Assembly (NCBI RefSeq): GCF_000715075.1
Contig: NC_134082.1
Coordinates: 143,084,948 to 143,148,947 of the forward strand
Direction of reading: 5' to 3'
DNA from: Nicotiana tabacum
Taxonomy: Eukaryota > Streptophyta > Magnoliopsida > Solanales > Solanaceae
Length of the DNA: 64,000 nucleotides
Position 1 is the stretch's first letter. Each line of letters begins with the position of its first letter. Below are positions 44,743-56,517 of the stretch, piece after piece. The position numbers and the translations under genes were made by a program. The notes under the pieces were generated by a model. It saw only the letters and a list, made by a program, of their open reading frames with translations. It was not told the origin of the DNA and searched no databases.

Positions 44743-45372
44743 TTGACTACCGCACCAATGTTGGTTTTTCCCACAGGTTCCGGGCCTTATACTATTTATT
44801 GTGATGTATCTCGTATTGGACTTGGTGCGGTGTTGATACAAGATGGCAAGGTCATTGCCTATGCTTCGCGGCAGTTGAAGATTCATGAGAAAAACTATCT
44901 GGTTCATGATTTGGAGTTGGCAGCCATTGTTCACGTGTTGAAGATTTGGAGGCATTATCTGTATGGCGTGGCATGCGAGGTGTTCACGGATCACAAGAGT
45001 CTGCAGTACTTGTTTAAGCAGAATGAGCTAAATTTGAGGCAGAGAAGGTGGTTGGAGCTGTTGAAAGACTACGACATCACCATCTTATATCATCTGGGAA
45101 AGGCCAATGTGGTGACCGATGCTTTGAGTAGAAAGTCAGCCAGTATAGGCAGTCTTGCTTATATTCCGGTCGGTGAGAGGCCGCTTACTTTGGATGTTTA
45201 GGCTTTGGCCAATAAGTTCGTAAGGTTGAATGTTTCTGAGCCCAGCCGTATGTTAGCTTGCACAGTCGCTCGTACTTCTTTATTGGAGCGTATCCGAGAT
45301 CGGCAGTATGATGATCCCCATTTGTGTGTCCTTAGAGACACGGTGCAGCACGGAGGTGCCAAACAGGTTACT
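44743..45372 (+). pseudogene. T1 RNase H and start of integrase region
   Basis: '[20 protein letters not shown]' gives Asp21, '[19 protein letters not shown]' gives Glu58 and '[20 protein letters not shown]' gives Asp83, the RNase H catalytic set. '[11 protein letters not shown]' ends the domain. After TAG at 45199 (a Gln position), 'LERIRDRQYDDPHLCVLRDT' (45286-45345) is the linker before the integrase zinc finger. The coding sequence is then cut at 45373 by T2; the integrase itself is absent from the window. Confidence 0.92.
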
Positions 45373-46989
45373 TGTGACGACCCAACCAGTCATCTCATGA
45401 GTTACTGCTCTGTTTCCCCCATTTCTGCTTCTTATTTCTTTGTATAATGGTTCTATATGTGATCGAGTTGATTGGTTAGGGTTCGGAAAGGAATTGGTAA
45501 GGTTTGAGACACTTAGTCTCTTTTGAGAAAGGTTAAATTGGAAAAGTCAATCGGATGTTAACTTATGTGTTAGGTTAGCTTTGAGAGGTGATTTGGGATA
45601 TAGGAGCGTGATCGGAATGAGTTTTGGTGGTCGGAGTAGATTTAGGCTTGAATTGGCGAAAGTGGATTTTTGTCGATTTTCGGTTGGTAGGTGAGATTTT
45701 GATATAGGGATCATACTGGGATTCCGAGAGTTTCAGTAGTTCTGTTGTGTCATTTGGGATGTGTGTGCAAAATTTCAGTTCATTCGGATGTGGTTTGGTT
45801 GGGTTTTTTATCAAAAGCGGAATTCAGAAGATTTTTGAAACTTAGGCTTGAATCCGATGTGTTTTGGTTGATTTGATGTTGTTTGAGGTGTTTTGAAGAT
45901 TGGTACAAGTTTGAATAAGGTTTTGGGATATGTTGGTGCCTTTGGTTGAGGTCCCGAGGGCCTCGAGTGTGTTTCGGAGGGTTGAACGGATCATTTTAAG
46001 TTAAAGAAAAGTTACAGATTTTGGTTTCAGCTGTTGCAAGTATTTTGCTCTTCGCGTTCGCGAAGGGTCAGGAAGGGAGGCATCAGGTTTGGCCTTCGCG
46101 TTCGCAATGGGGAGTCCCGTGTTGGTGAAGGGCCAGAATGGTAGGCATCGCGTTTGCGAGAGGCCTGGCCGTGTTCGCGTAGGTTGGTAAAGCTGAGGCA
46201 TCGCGTTTGCGATGGTGGGATCACGTTCGCGAAGAAGACTTTTGGTCAATGGAATTTTTGTGCTTCGCGAACGCGAGACTTTGACCGCGTTCACGAAGAA
46301 GGATTTCATGCATGGGCAGAATGTTTAAATACTCATCTTGTCCGCGATTTTGGGGTTTATTTCTTCCATTGTTGATTGTTTTTGGAGCTTTTTGTAGAGG
46401 ATTGAGGATGGATTCAAGGGGAATCACTTGGAGGTAAGATTCTTAGACTTAAAACTCGATTCTATTATGAAATCTACCTAATAAATCATGGAATCTAAGC
46501 TTAAAATTGAGGAATTAGGGCTTGAGATTAAGAGACTTTAAAATGAGAATTTGAAGGGCCATTTGGACTCCGATTTCAGTGTTCTTGGTATGTATGGACT
46601 TGTGGGAGAATAAGTATTCCGTTGATGTAATTTTTATCGAATTCCGAGACGTGGGCCCGGGGCCAGGTTTTGGGAATTTCGGGATTTATGTCGTATTTTG
46701 ATTATTTTCGCTTGGGCTTCGTTCCCTTAGCATATTTTGACACAGTGATTCTGATTTTGGATAGATTCGACGCGAGTGGAGGCTGATTTGAGGGTCAAAG
46801 GCATCGCGAGCTAGAGATTCGACCGGTTTGAGGTGAATAATGATTGTAAATGATATTTGGAGGGTATGAAACCCCGAACTTGCATATCATTTTGCTATAT
46901 TGATGTGACGCACATGCTAGATGATAAGTGTGGGGTCATGCACTGTAGGGGATTGTGACTTAGTCCGTCCCAAATGAGGGTTATGATTC
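45373..46989 (+). repeat. T2 5' LTR, left piece
   Basis: Starts TGTGACGACCCAACC. Related to, but distinct from, the T1 LTR. Holds a TTCGCGTTCGCGAA array (46045-46297) and then TTTAAATA (46324-46331). It is interrupted at 46990 and resumes at 50028. Confidence 0.88.
46045..46297 (+). promoter_or_regulatory. CpG palindrome array (TTCGCGTTCGCGAA) in T2 LTR
   Basis: About eight copies: CTTCGCGTTCGCGAAGG, CTTCGCGTTCGCAATGG, ATCGCGTTTGCGAGAGG, CATCGCGTTTGCGATGG, CACGTTCGCGAAG, CTTCGCGAACGCGAG, CCGCGTTCACGAAG. TTTAAATA lies about 27 bases further on. Confidence 0.6.
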
Positions 46990-49900
46990 TGTCACGACCC
47001 AAAATCCCAACCCGGTCGTGATGGCGCCTCTCATGAGGACAAGGCCAGCCAATCAACAAAACAGTACATCTCTTTATAATTACTTAGCAGGAATAAGTCA
47101 AAATCATGGGCAATATAATCTTAAATGCGAAATAAACGTGATAGAACAAGGAAAACCATCCCAACTCAGCCCGAAATCGGGGTGTCACGAGTCATGAGCT
47201 ACTACAGAGTTTACTAATATTTTACAAAGTCTGGAATTATCATAAATAACAAAGATAAGGGAGAAAACGGGGCTGCGGACGTCAACAGCTACCTCGTTAC
47301 TCCTAGTCACCGCCTGGTCTGGAAAGAATCAGCGCTCAGGAGCGAACTTAGCTCTGCCTGTATCTGCACACATAGTGCAGGGAGTAATGTGAGTACTCCG
47401 GCCCAGTGAGTAATAAAAGTAACTACAGTCTGAAGATAAGAAAATCCAGTAAATACACAAAGTAAGCTAAAATCCAAATATACAGCAACATATGGAACTG
47501 AACAGCTAAGCAACAGTATAAAGGCAAATACATGAATGCAATTGAATGCATATGATGGTACATTCCAGTACCCACTGCGGCGTGCAGCCCGAGCCATCCA
47601 TATTTATTTATCGTCAACGACGCTCACTGGGGGTGTGTACAGACTCCGGAGGGGCTCCTACAGTCCAAGCGCAATATCTTGGTCAGTCATTGTTACCTGA
47701 CCGGTCAACCATTGTTACCTGACCAATTTATATCATACAGTGCCATTGTTACCACTGTTCAAGTATATCATCCAGTGTCATTGTTACCACTATTCAAGTA
47801 TATCACACAATGTCATTGTTACCACTGTTTCAAGTCACTTTATAATCAGTCCAAAAAATAATATAATAAGCCCCTTGGGCATTTACAAAACAGAAGTTCC
47901 CAGTCCGGAATACATTTAAAAATATCATTTAAGTTTTCAACACTTAGAATTATGGCTGAGTTTGCAAAACAACATTTAAAACCTTGGACTGAAATTAAAT
48001 GATATGCAAATCATACTAAGCAGTAATATCAATCCTCGAAGGATTTTACAAATCGGCACAAGGCCCCAAACATGGCATCAAGCCCAGTAATATCAATGAA
48101 GTATGTGTATCAATCACCAGTATAGTATAAACATCACACGGGATGGACCAAGTCACAATCCCCAATAGTATCCGACCCCGCACTCGCCATGGAGTGCGTG
48201 TCACGCCTCAATATAGCGTTACGATGTGAAAGTCCGGGGTTTCAAACCCTCAGAACAGCATTTACATCTATTACTCACCTCTAGCTCGCTATGCCCTTGC
48301 CTCTCTAATTGGCCTCCTCGTGTGACGAATCTGCCAAAAATCACACAAACATCGATGAAGTTCGATTTCTAAAAGACGGGGTTTTAACCATACATATCTG
48401 AAATTCGCCCCTTAATGATAGTATAATGATCCCATACAGTTATGTAACTTCAATCTACAATACAACACTCAATAGGGCTAATATTAGTACTAGATCCCAT
48501 AAATTATGCCATTTAGGCATATTATCAAACATCTTGTAGGCATAAATATTTACACCTCTTAACTATAGCATTGGTTCCTCCAACTATCACCATTAACCAA
48601 TAATTCATCACACTATTATTCTTTAACAATTTATACTCCTAACATCACATGTGTGATCAACCATTCACACCCAAACCAACAAAAATTCCATCAAATAAAC
48701 ACCTTTAAATCCCTACCATGTTCATGTATTTAAATTGAGAATTTATGGCTTCCAACCACCATACAATAAGTTGTAATACTTGATTCATACTCATATTTCC
48801 ATAATATATCCATATATGTGAGTCTAAGGGTGTAGGATTACCTTTTGGAAGAAATCTTGCAAAACTCTCCTTTGAGTTCTTGAAGGAATTTCTTGAAAAT
48901 CTAAGGAATTTTAAGATCAATCCATGTTAATATAAGTGTTTGGGAGTAGTAATCAACTCAAAATACTCCAAAAATCTTACCTTAGGAGTGCAATTGGGTG
49001 CCTTGGTCGAATTGGGGGTGTTGGGGAAGCCCTAGGCTTGAGAAATGACTCAAAGTCCGTCATTTCCCGTCCTTAGGTGTATTTAGAGGCCTGATACTAG
49101 CGCGCCCGCGCTAGTGAGGCAGAAGAAAACCAATTAGCGCTGGCTACGCGCTCCCGCGCTAAGGTCGCACTACTGATACATGCCCAGTTAAATGATCATA
49201 ACTTTCTGTATACAACTCCAAATTACAAACGGTTTGTTGCCTTGGAAACTAGCCTCAAAGATCTTTAATTTGATAGGTAGATCCTCATACAACTCCTTAT
49301 ATAACTGTAGATATGGTCATTTAAAGTGACGTCTTGTGCACACTCATTTACAATTTCGTCTATTATGAAATTTCCCAACTTCAAAAGTTCCCATTAGCCA
49401 TCCGAAATCACCCCGAGGTCCTCGAGACCTCAACCAAAAATACCAATACATCCTATAATATTATTCAAACTTGTTCCAATTATCAAAACACCTCGACTAA
49501 CACCAAAATTATCGAATTACATCAAATTCAAGTCTAAGTTCCTTTAAAACTTCCAAAACGAGCATTCGATCAAAAACTCGACCAAAATATGTCCGAATGA
49601 CTTGAAATTTTGCACAAATATCCAAAATGGCATAACGAAGCTACAGAAATTCTCGGAATTCCATTCCGACCGTCGGATCAAAATTTCACCTATCAACCGG
49701 AAATCGCCAAAATACTAACTTCGCCAAAATGAGCTAATTTCTTCACCGGACCTCCAAAATTAATTCCGATTGCGCTCCTAGGCCTTAAATCATCCCCCGA
49801 AACTAACCGAATCATCGGAATTCAATTCCGAGCCCTCTAACTCACAAGTCAATGTCCGGTTGACTTTTTCAAACTAATTCTTCCTTAAAGAGACTAATTA

Positions 49901-50027
49901 TCCCATTTCATACCAAACTCGATCCGAATTGACTCAAATTCACCAAGTACACATATTGAAATATGAATAAGCATTTAACGGAGAATACAGGATGCAAATA
50001 CAAGAAACGACGGTTCGGGTCGTTACA
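46990..50027 (-). mobile_element. Antisense LTR of a third chromovirus type, inside the T2 LTR
   Basis: 3,038 bp, starts TGTCACGACCC, ends GGGTCGTTACA. Its left end mirrors the T2 LTR end ('gaggcgccatcacgac.ggg' in reverse), so it belongs to the same superfamily, but its body differs from T1 and T2. No internal region is present. The flanks are GATTC and ACTGC, not an exact duplication. On the LTR sense strand a palindrome array lies at 49175-49095, followed by TCTAAATA. Confidence 0.82.
49095..49175 (-). promoter_or_regulatory. Palindrome array in antisense LTR
   Basis: ACTAGCGCG and CGCGCTAGT form a perfect inverted repeat around CC (49096-49115). AATTAGCGC and GCGCTCCCGCGCTAAGG follow. 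On the sense strand of this LTR, TCTAAATA (plus-strand 49080-49087) comes about ten bases after it. Confidence 0.6.
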
Positions 50028-51262
50028 ACTGCGTATATGATTGGAAACTAATTGCTATCATCATGTTTTGGGCTAAATGCCATATTTGGGCCTCGTGCCA
50101 ACTATTTGAACCCTTCGGGGATTTTTATTGATATTTCTTAACTGTTTTGACTTTATACTTGAACTCAGTCATGCTATATTTCATCGTTTTTCATAACTCA
50201 GCCATGTTTACTCTGTTTTAATATATCAAATAATATTTTGGGCTAAGCATCTGTTTTACTATTTCCCGAGTGGCTTATGTGATTTTAACTGAGTAATGCC
50301 GAGGGCTTGTGCTGTGAGGATACTTTTGGGTCGGGCTACACGCCGCAGCGGTGATACACTGATTATGATTATGAGGTCGAGGGCCTGATATATGTACGCC
50401 ACGAGGTGGCTTGATTGATATGAGGCTGAGAGCCTAGTGATGATGCTACGAGATGGCTTGATATTGCGCTTGGGCCGTAAGGGGCCCCTCCAGGAGTCTG
50501 CACACCCCCAGTGAGCGCAGGTACCCATTGTGATATGATATTGAACCCGAGGGACTGGTATTGTTCTAAGATGTTGCTCGAGGGGCAGATTTGTTGACAC
50601 GGTGCCCGAGGGGCGAACCTTTATGTGTTTATCTTTTCTTAATTGCCTATCAAATTACCTGCTTAATTGTGGAAAAAGGCTTTTCATGAAGTTAAATTTG
50701 AGTTAAAGGATTTCTACCTATCTTTCATTGGTTTACTGTTTTTAAGGGTTTTACCGCTTCATTATAGCATGCCTTGTGCCTTACGTGATTTTCTGCTTTC
50801 AGTCTTTATTTATGATTATTACTCACTGAGTTGGAGTACTCATTTTACTCCCTGCACCCTGTGTGCAGATTCAGGCGTATCTAGTATCACTCCCGAGTGC
50901 TGATCATTTCCGGCTCAGGCGGATCCGAGGAGTCTCTAGGTAGCTGTTGGCATACACAGCCCGAAGCTCTTCCCTATCTTATTTTTTCATGTTCTTAGTT
51001 TCTATATTAAACTCTGTAGTTTGATTTGGAGTATTCCAGATTGTTTAGATGCTCATGACTAGTGACACCCCGGTATCGGGCTGTGTTGGGTTGTATTCCG
51101 CAAATTATGCTATTATCTATTAACTTTGGATTATCTTATCATGCTTTAGATTTATTTCTTATGGTTTAACTGTTAATAATTGGAAATGGGAAGTGTCAGC
51201 TGGCTGGCCTTGTCTTCACGAGAGGCGCCATCACGATCGGGTCCGAGTTTAGGGTCGTGACA
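50028..51262 (+). repeat. T2 5' LTR, right piece
   Basis: Continues the T2 LTR and ends GGGTCGTGACA before the primer site. It contains 'gggtcgggctacacgccgca' (50329), a single relative of the 34-bp unit that is repeated in T1. Confidence 0.88.
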
Positions 51263-51265
51263 AGT

Positions 51266-51282
51266 TGGTATCAGAGCCTAGG
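51266..51282 (+). other. T2 primer-binding site (initiator Met tRNA)
   Basis: TGGTATCAGAGCCTAGG, an intact initiator-Met complement, three bases after the LTR. Confidence 0.93.
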
Positions 51283-51466
51283 TTACATAGGTCTCATGAG
51301 TCATGAGCAGGTTTAGTAGAGTCTTGCGGATCGGTACAGAGACATCTGTATTTATCCTCGAGAGGCTGCAGAACCTTTAGGGAAAAAAACTTCATATTCT
51401 TGAAATTCTTGTTGTGCGAATTTGTTGATCCGAGTACTAAACTTCTGTTATTCTATTCTCACATAG

Positions 51467-51566
51467 ATGGTGAGGATACGCTCTACCGGTCAGGATGGAC
51501 GACCACCAGTACCACCAATTGTGTCCACCACAGTTCGAGGACGCGGTCGTGGTCGTGGTAGGCAGC
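51467..51566 (+). pseudogene. T2 gag, N-terminal fragment
   Basis: ATG 51467 opens 'MVRIRSTGQDGRPPVPPIV' and reaches an Arg/Gly-rich 'TVRGRGRGRGRQ' tract like that of T1 gag. After about 33 codons the sequence changes to T1 LTR. The remainder of the element is deleted. Confidence 0.85.
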
Positions 51567-51998
51567 TTTTGGACCATAGCTTTGGGTGGCTGCCTTTAGT
51601 CCAGTCAGAGATCTCGAGGTAGTCTTGCAGGCGTCCGCAGGCCCAGCATTCTCTTCTATCTTTATATGTATTCTGTTTTCATTACTTCAGAGACAGATTG
51701 TACCTTTCTTTCCAGACATATGTATGTAGTATTCGTAGATGGTCCGTGATATTGTAACACCGATTCCAGGTAGAGATGTATGTTAGTATTGTCGTACTAT
51801 TTTTTTGGCTAAGTTATCAGATTACGTCTTCCACATATATTTATTTATCGTTAATAGTTCACTGTTGATCACACGTTGATCTAAATTGTTAAAAATAGCT
51901 AAATAAAAGAGTTAGTGATTCTATAATATGCAACTTGCCTAACTTTCACGAGTAGGCGTCATCACGATTCCCGAGGGTGGGAAATTTGGGTCGTGACA
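51564..51998 (+). repeat. T1 3' LTR remnant
   Basis: Matches the end of the T1 5' LTR (about 41049-41511): 'accatagctttgggtgg', 'tcttctatctttatatgtat', 'cagattacgtcttcc', 'gagggtgggaaa', ending GGGTCGTGACA. The joint falls in AGCTTTT, present on both sides. Confidence 0.92.
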
Positions 51999-54900
51999 AA
52001 TTCTGAGTTTGTCAATGACTTTTCTTTAAAGATCTCTTGTTTCTTTACTGTTACCAATTTTAGCACTATATTTTGGGTTCTTTGCTATCTACTGTTTGAA
52101 TCTCTGCATACTTGAAATATTTTAAAGTTTCTGTAATTTTTCTTTAAGTTTCTCTTATTCCTCTACTACTGACCGATTTTAAACACTACAACACTTCATG
52201 TTTTTGACTTCTATGAATTCTGTTTGATCGAATCTCTGTATGTTGTCACACATTCCAGTTTTCTTCTTTAAGTTTTTCCAATCTAGGGTTTCCCAAAAAT
52301 TTCTTTCTCCAAAACGTTTGATGATTTTGAGTGTTTAATCTTCTGTTTCTTGTGTGTTTTAACCGATTTCATAAAGATTGCTTTAACCCTAACTTGTTTA
52401 TTCTAAAAACCTAATTTTTTGACATTATTATTTTAATTCTGAGTTTGTCTAGGTTACTTGCGTACTGACTTTGTCATGCTTTGGTTTATGTGATTCTTCT
52501 TTAGCCTAATTTGATATCTTTTGATTTTTTAAACCTAGTATGCCTCTATTAATATTCTTGGTTCGACTTTTCTACTGAGTCTATGTGTCTATGTTCATTT
52601 TTTTCCTATTTGTGGTAAACCTATACTTTTCTCCTTAAATCAGTGATTGATTTGGATTATTATTTTATCAATTTGTTTTGTTAAGACCTATGTGCTAATT
52701 CCTGCCTATTTCCTTTATTTACAATCTTGATTAGCTTTATTATCTTATTCAATTAACCGTGATATTCACTGATTCTTCACCAATCATTTCCTTAATTAAA
52801 CTTCTATCTATTTACCCCTAATTGCTCATTTGATTTTCTTTCCTTAAATATATTCTGTCTTTACCGTTGGTTAATTACCCTTAATTAAGGGAAAATTATA
52901 CTAATTGGTGTATAATTGATTCTGTGGCTTCCTTAATTGAGAAGGGTTGATTCCCTTTACCTTATTTCCCTTGCTCATAACTGTTATATATACTCTCCTT
53001 TACTCCTCACTTCTAGACACGAACACTAGTTCATCTACACTCTCACACTCTCAAAAGCTCTCTCTCTGTTCTCTTTTGTTGCTTGCAATTATCACTAATC
53101 CAGTCGGCCGTAGCCAAGGCTGGCTATTTGCACCATCTCTGCTCTATACTCTATATTCTCTTCTCAACTGGTATGTCCTGATTCAATTTCCATTCAAAAA
53201 CTATGTGTTGTCTTTGTTGCTGCAGTCATTAGTTTTGATTTCCAGTTCTATTTGCTATTCTACTATCATATGCTCAATATGTAACCAGCATGCCTAGATT
53301 ACACTGCCTAATTATTGTATCGCTCAACATTTTTATGTTTATTTGTTAAAAGCTATAGCTAGTATACTGTTTAGCATGTCAATCCTGTTTTAGATAATTT
53401 GTTCACTAGTATGCCCAAGCTATATTATGTGTTTACTGTCTCGCCCAGCATGTCTAAATTCTGCTTGTTCTGTATGTGATTAGTATTTCTAAAACCTTGA
53501 ATTCTTCATGAAGTGTTTGTCTATGTTTGTTCATCTAAGTCTAACTTTCTCTACTTCACCAATGAGATCCCGTTTGTGTCTAAGACATGTGTGTTCTTAA
53601 CATATCTTTGTAACTAACTTGTCAATTCCATAGCTTCTTGAGGAATATGTGTATTTGTTTGCCATCACTAAGGTGCATTCTAGGTATCCCCTACCCCTTT
53701 CTCCTTGTGTGAAGTCTGTTTGCCAAAATGTTTTCTGAAACAGTGTGTTTTGTGACTTGCTCTCTGATCCCAAAAAATGTTCTTCATGTTTTTCTCAAAC
53801 TGTTTTCCACCCTAACTATGTACTGGTTTCAGAAAATATTTTTCATTCCTCAGGCCCTCTTGCTACTGCTTACCAAACTCTTTTAAATCATTATGCACTC
53901 TCACATTACTCTTAGATTACTAAATCTTGCCCCTCTGATATGTGTACTGCTTTGAGACCCTTGAGATCTCTGAACTCTGGCATATCAGGGTTGGCACTTC
54001 CACACTACACATAATCAGTTCTTATTTGAAAAAGGTCCAGGTGTGAGCACTTCCCGGGATCCTTGAGGTCCTTGGGGAACTCTGACACACCTAGACATGA
54101 ATTGGGCTATGGAACTTTGGGCATTTGAGACTAGTGAAGGCTTGGTACGCCAGGATTGTTTTGGGCCTGCTTCAGGCTCCCTATAGTTTAACTTCTATTC
54201 TATTTATGTAATTTATATTTAATTCTTGGTCTGTAATAATTAATTGTAAATAAACATTGGGGTGATTAGTGAAAAAGGGTGGGTAGTTGTATATTGTGGG
54301 TAAAGTTGGGTAGATAATATGCCTATAGGGTCCATTTCGATTCAAATGTGTGTGTTAGTTAATATGCCTATAGGATTTGCTTTGGTTCAAATAAATTCTG
54401 CTTCCTTTACTTCTACACAATTAGAAGTCATGCCTATAGGATCTAAATCAGCTTTAATAATAGAGATCATGCCTATAAGGTCTAAATCAGCTTTAATAGA
54501 AATCATGCCTATAGGGGTTTCGCTTTGGTCAAATAAATTCTGTTTGCTTCGCCTTATGTCTAACTAGAAGTCATGCCTATAAGATCTAAAACTAGCTTAG
54601 TTTGACTTTAACTCATGTTTGTAAGCTCTGAATCAGTTTAATAACATACTTTTTTCGTGTTAATTAATATAACTAAAAAGTATGCCTATAGGATCCAAAT
54701 TACCCGTTTAAAATTGTTTACTGATTCACTGCATTCCTGATTAATGATTAGATACCATGCTCATAGGATATCACCATTATATGCCTAGGCAAGCCTATAG
54801 TTCGATTAAAATCCTGCAACTGTAAAACTATGTTCTGTTATTTGTGACTGCTCATATTCAACAGGTCTAAAATCAGTAGGCAAGCTAAATAGGTCTTTGA

Positions 54901-55796
54901 TACTTTTGTTCAAATTCAGTACTGTATACTCTCTGCTCACCTAGATATCATGTTCTATGGCTTTCTCTTAAATACCTAAAACCGTTGTTTGAGACGTGCA
55001 CTTACTTGTTCTGTCTGTGGAGGTAAAAATGTGAGCCTTTAATTGTTCTCTCTTTAATGCAGTCCTAACTGTTTTGATTGACGCCTAGATTTTTTTCCTT
55101 TAAGTACCTTAGGATGGTCTAGAACTAGCTAAATTAAAGGTTCTAACTACCTCCAGGGCCACAAGGAAGGGACGGGTAGTGCACGTATAGGATATCTTTA
55201 AAGGTTGCTAGAGCGCTTTAGGCTATGACCAAGGGGAGGGAATTGGGTAGTAAGGATATGATGACTACGCGCTAATGTCACGTGTAGCCCCTCATTGAGG
55301 AGTGATTACCGGGCATTGTGTAGGTATGATCCTGTAGACTAACTAACCTAGGACCCCTCTTTCAACTCCCGTTGTTTAAATGAATTTAATTTTCTTTACA
55401 TATGTACAAATTGTTCAAATATCTTTCCTTGCTTTTATTACTTGAATCATACATGTACTCAGAATGTCAAAACATGCCTTTATTTGAGAATACGTGTTGA
55501 AACTGCTTATTTGTTAAAAGGACTAATTCACATGGTTTAAGTTCGGTCGGGACCCATCGTACTGGACCGCGAGGGATGCCTAACACCTCCCCCTCAAGGT
55601 TATTTCGAGCCCTTACCCTAATCTCTAGTAATGCAAACTAGTCCATGAGTTAATTGCTCTAGGTTCCCTAACGTACCATAATCCGTTAGGTGGCGACTCT
55701 TCAAATACCCAATTCCCAAAAGGAAATGAGTTATTTCCCCCGTGAATGTCGAAACCCGGACTTCCCCGTCAAAAAAAGAAAAAAGGGGGCGCGACA
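51999..55796 (+). repeat. Ogre-like 5' LTR, right piece
   Basis: It continues the LTR after T1 (52003 onward without the duplicated bases) and ends GGGGGCGCGACA. A TATA-like TATATATA near 52985 and a downstream Ser/Leu-codon-free leader suggest the promoter lies here. 54319-54690 holds dispersed GCCTATAGG words. The U5 end has 'gagggatgcctaacacctcc' and 'gtggcgactct', shared in reverse with the Tat/Ogre LTRs at 23019 and 60439. Confidence 0.85.
54319..54690 (+). repeat. Dispersed ATGCCTATAGG repeat in Ogre-like LTR
   Basis: ATGCCTATAGG or ATGCCTATAAG occurs about seven times (54319, 54361, 54430, 54469, 54505, 54570, 54678), often followed by 'atctaaatcagctttaata'. The core CCTATAGG is a perfect palindrome. 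Confidence 0.8.
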
Positions 55797-55799
55797 GCA

Positions 55800-55817
55800 T
55801 GGCGACTCTGCTGGGGA
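55800..55817 (+). other. Ogre-like primer-binding site
   Basis: TGGCGACTCTGCTGGGGA, three bases after the LTR end. From memory, very similar sites are used by Ogre/Tat elements (tRNA-Arg in legume Ogre); the tRNA should be verified. Confidence 0.75.
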
Positions 55818-56517
55818 TATTTTAGGCTCTTACCATAATGAACTTATCTTTTGTGAATTAGTCCAAGCATACTCTATCTCACGTACCCTTTCCCCTTATT
55901 TGAATTTAACTGTCTATTTTCAAGCATTTATGATACTTTTATTCCTGAAACTTACTTGTCTCCTTGATTTCTTTTTCCGTAACTGTCTTTTAATTATTTA
56001 AATACTGCATTTATTATTTTTCTTATGTGAAAATACTTGACAACATGTTATTTATTGTTGCATAAATCATGCTCAACATCATATTCCACTCGTGCGTAAT
56101 TAATCCTATAGCAACGCTTGATGAGTGTTTGCGCTCTTCCTATATATCACCATTTAAATTCGGAAAGGCATATTTGCGGTAAAACTAGTCGATCAGCGGT
56201 GCGTTCGACGGTTCCGTACCTTTCCTCCTCAAGTTGTCCGCTTGAAGGCCCCACTCTAGACCTCTATAGCAGCCTTACTCTGATTAATTGTACATGCATC
56301 ATGGTCAAACCTAGCCGGGTTAATATGTTGTCCGCATAATAACCCTTTAAGACAAGCCTTGTCCAAAAGTCCATCGGTTTTTCCATCATCCCAACGGACG
56401 TAACCATGATTATGTGCATTAATTTGTAGAAATAAGTGCCGATATACTAATCATTATTGTATAAATAGACGAACCTGGAGGGGGAAATGGCCTCTCTCTC
56501 TCTTTGTTTTGCAAAAA
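55818..56517 (+). other. Ogre-like leader, non-coding
   Basis: About 700 bases between primer site and ORF1. No supported gene. Confidence 0.6.

Larger units (their letters stand above)
45373..51563 (+). mobile_element. T2: second chromovirus, 5' part only, inside T1
   Basis: 5' LTR (45373-46989 plus 50028-51262), initiator-Met primer site, leader and about 100 bases of gag, then an abrupt junction to T1 LTR sequence at 51564-51570. The five bases before it are TTACT (45368-45372); the right duplication was lost with the deleted part. Confidence 0.85.
38561..51998 (+). mobile_element. T1: Tekay-like chromovirus (Ty3/gypsy), recombined
   Basis: 5' LTR 38561-41511, initiator-Met primer site, gag with CCHC knuckle, protease, RT, RNase H, then T2 inserted at 45373. 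The integrase and chromodomain region and most of the 3' LTR have been deleted; the last 435 bp of a T1-type LTR remain (51564-51998). The flanks GATTC (38556-38560) and AATTC (51999-52003) agree in four of five bases, supporting one insertion event into the Ogre LTR. Clade assignment rests on the LTR size, primer and RT type. Confidence 0.88.

Noticed and set aside
41515..51282. tRNA-Met-like sequences at 41515 and 51266
   Set aside because: Only the 17-18 bases complementary to the tRNA 3' end are present, right after LTRs; these are primer sites, not tRNA genes.
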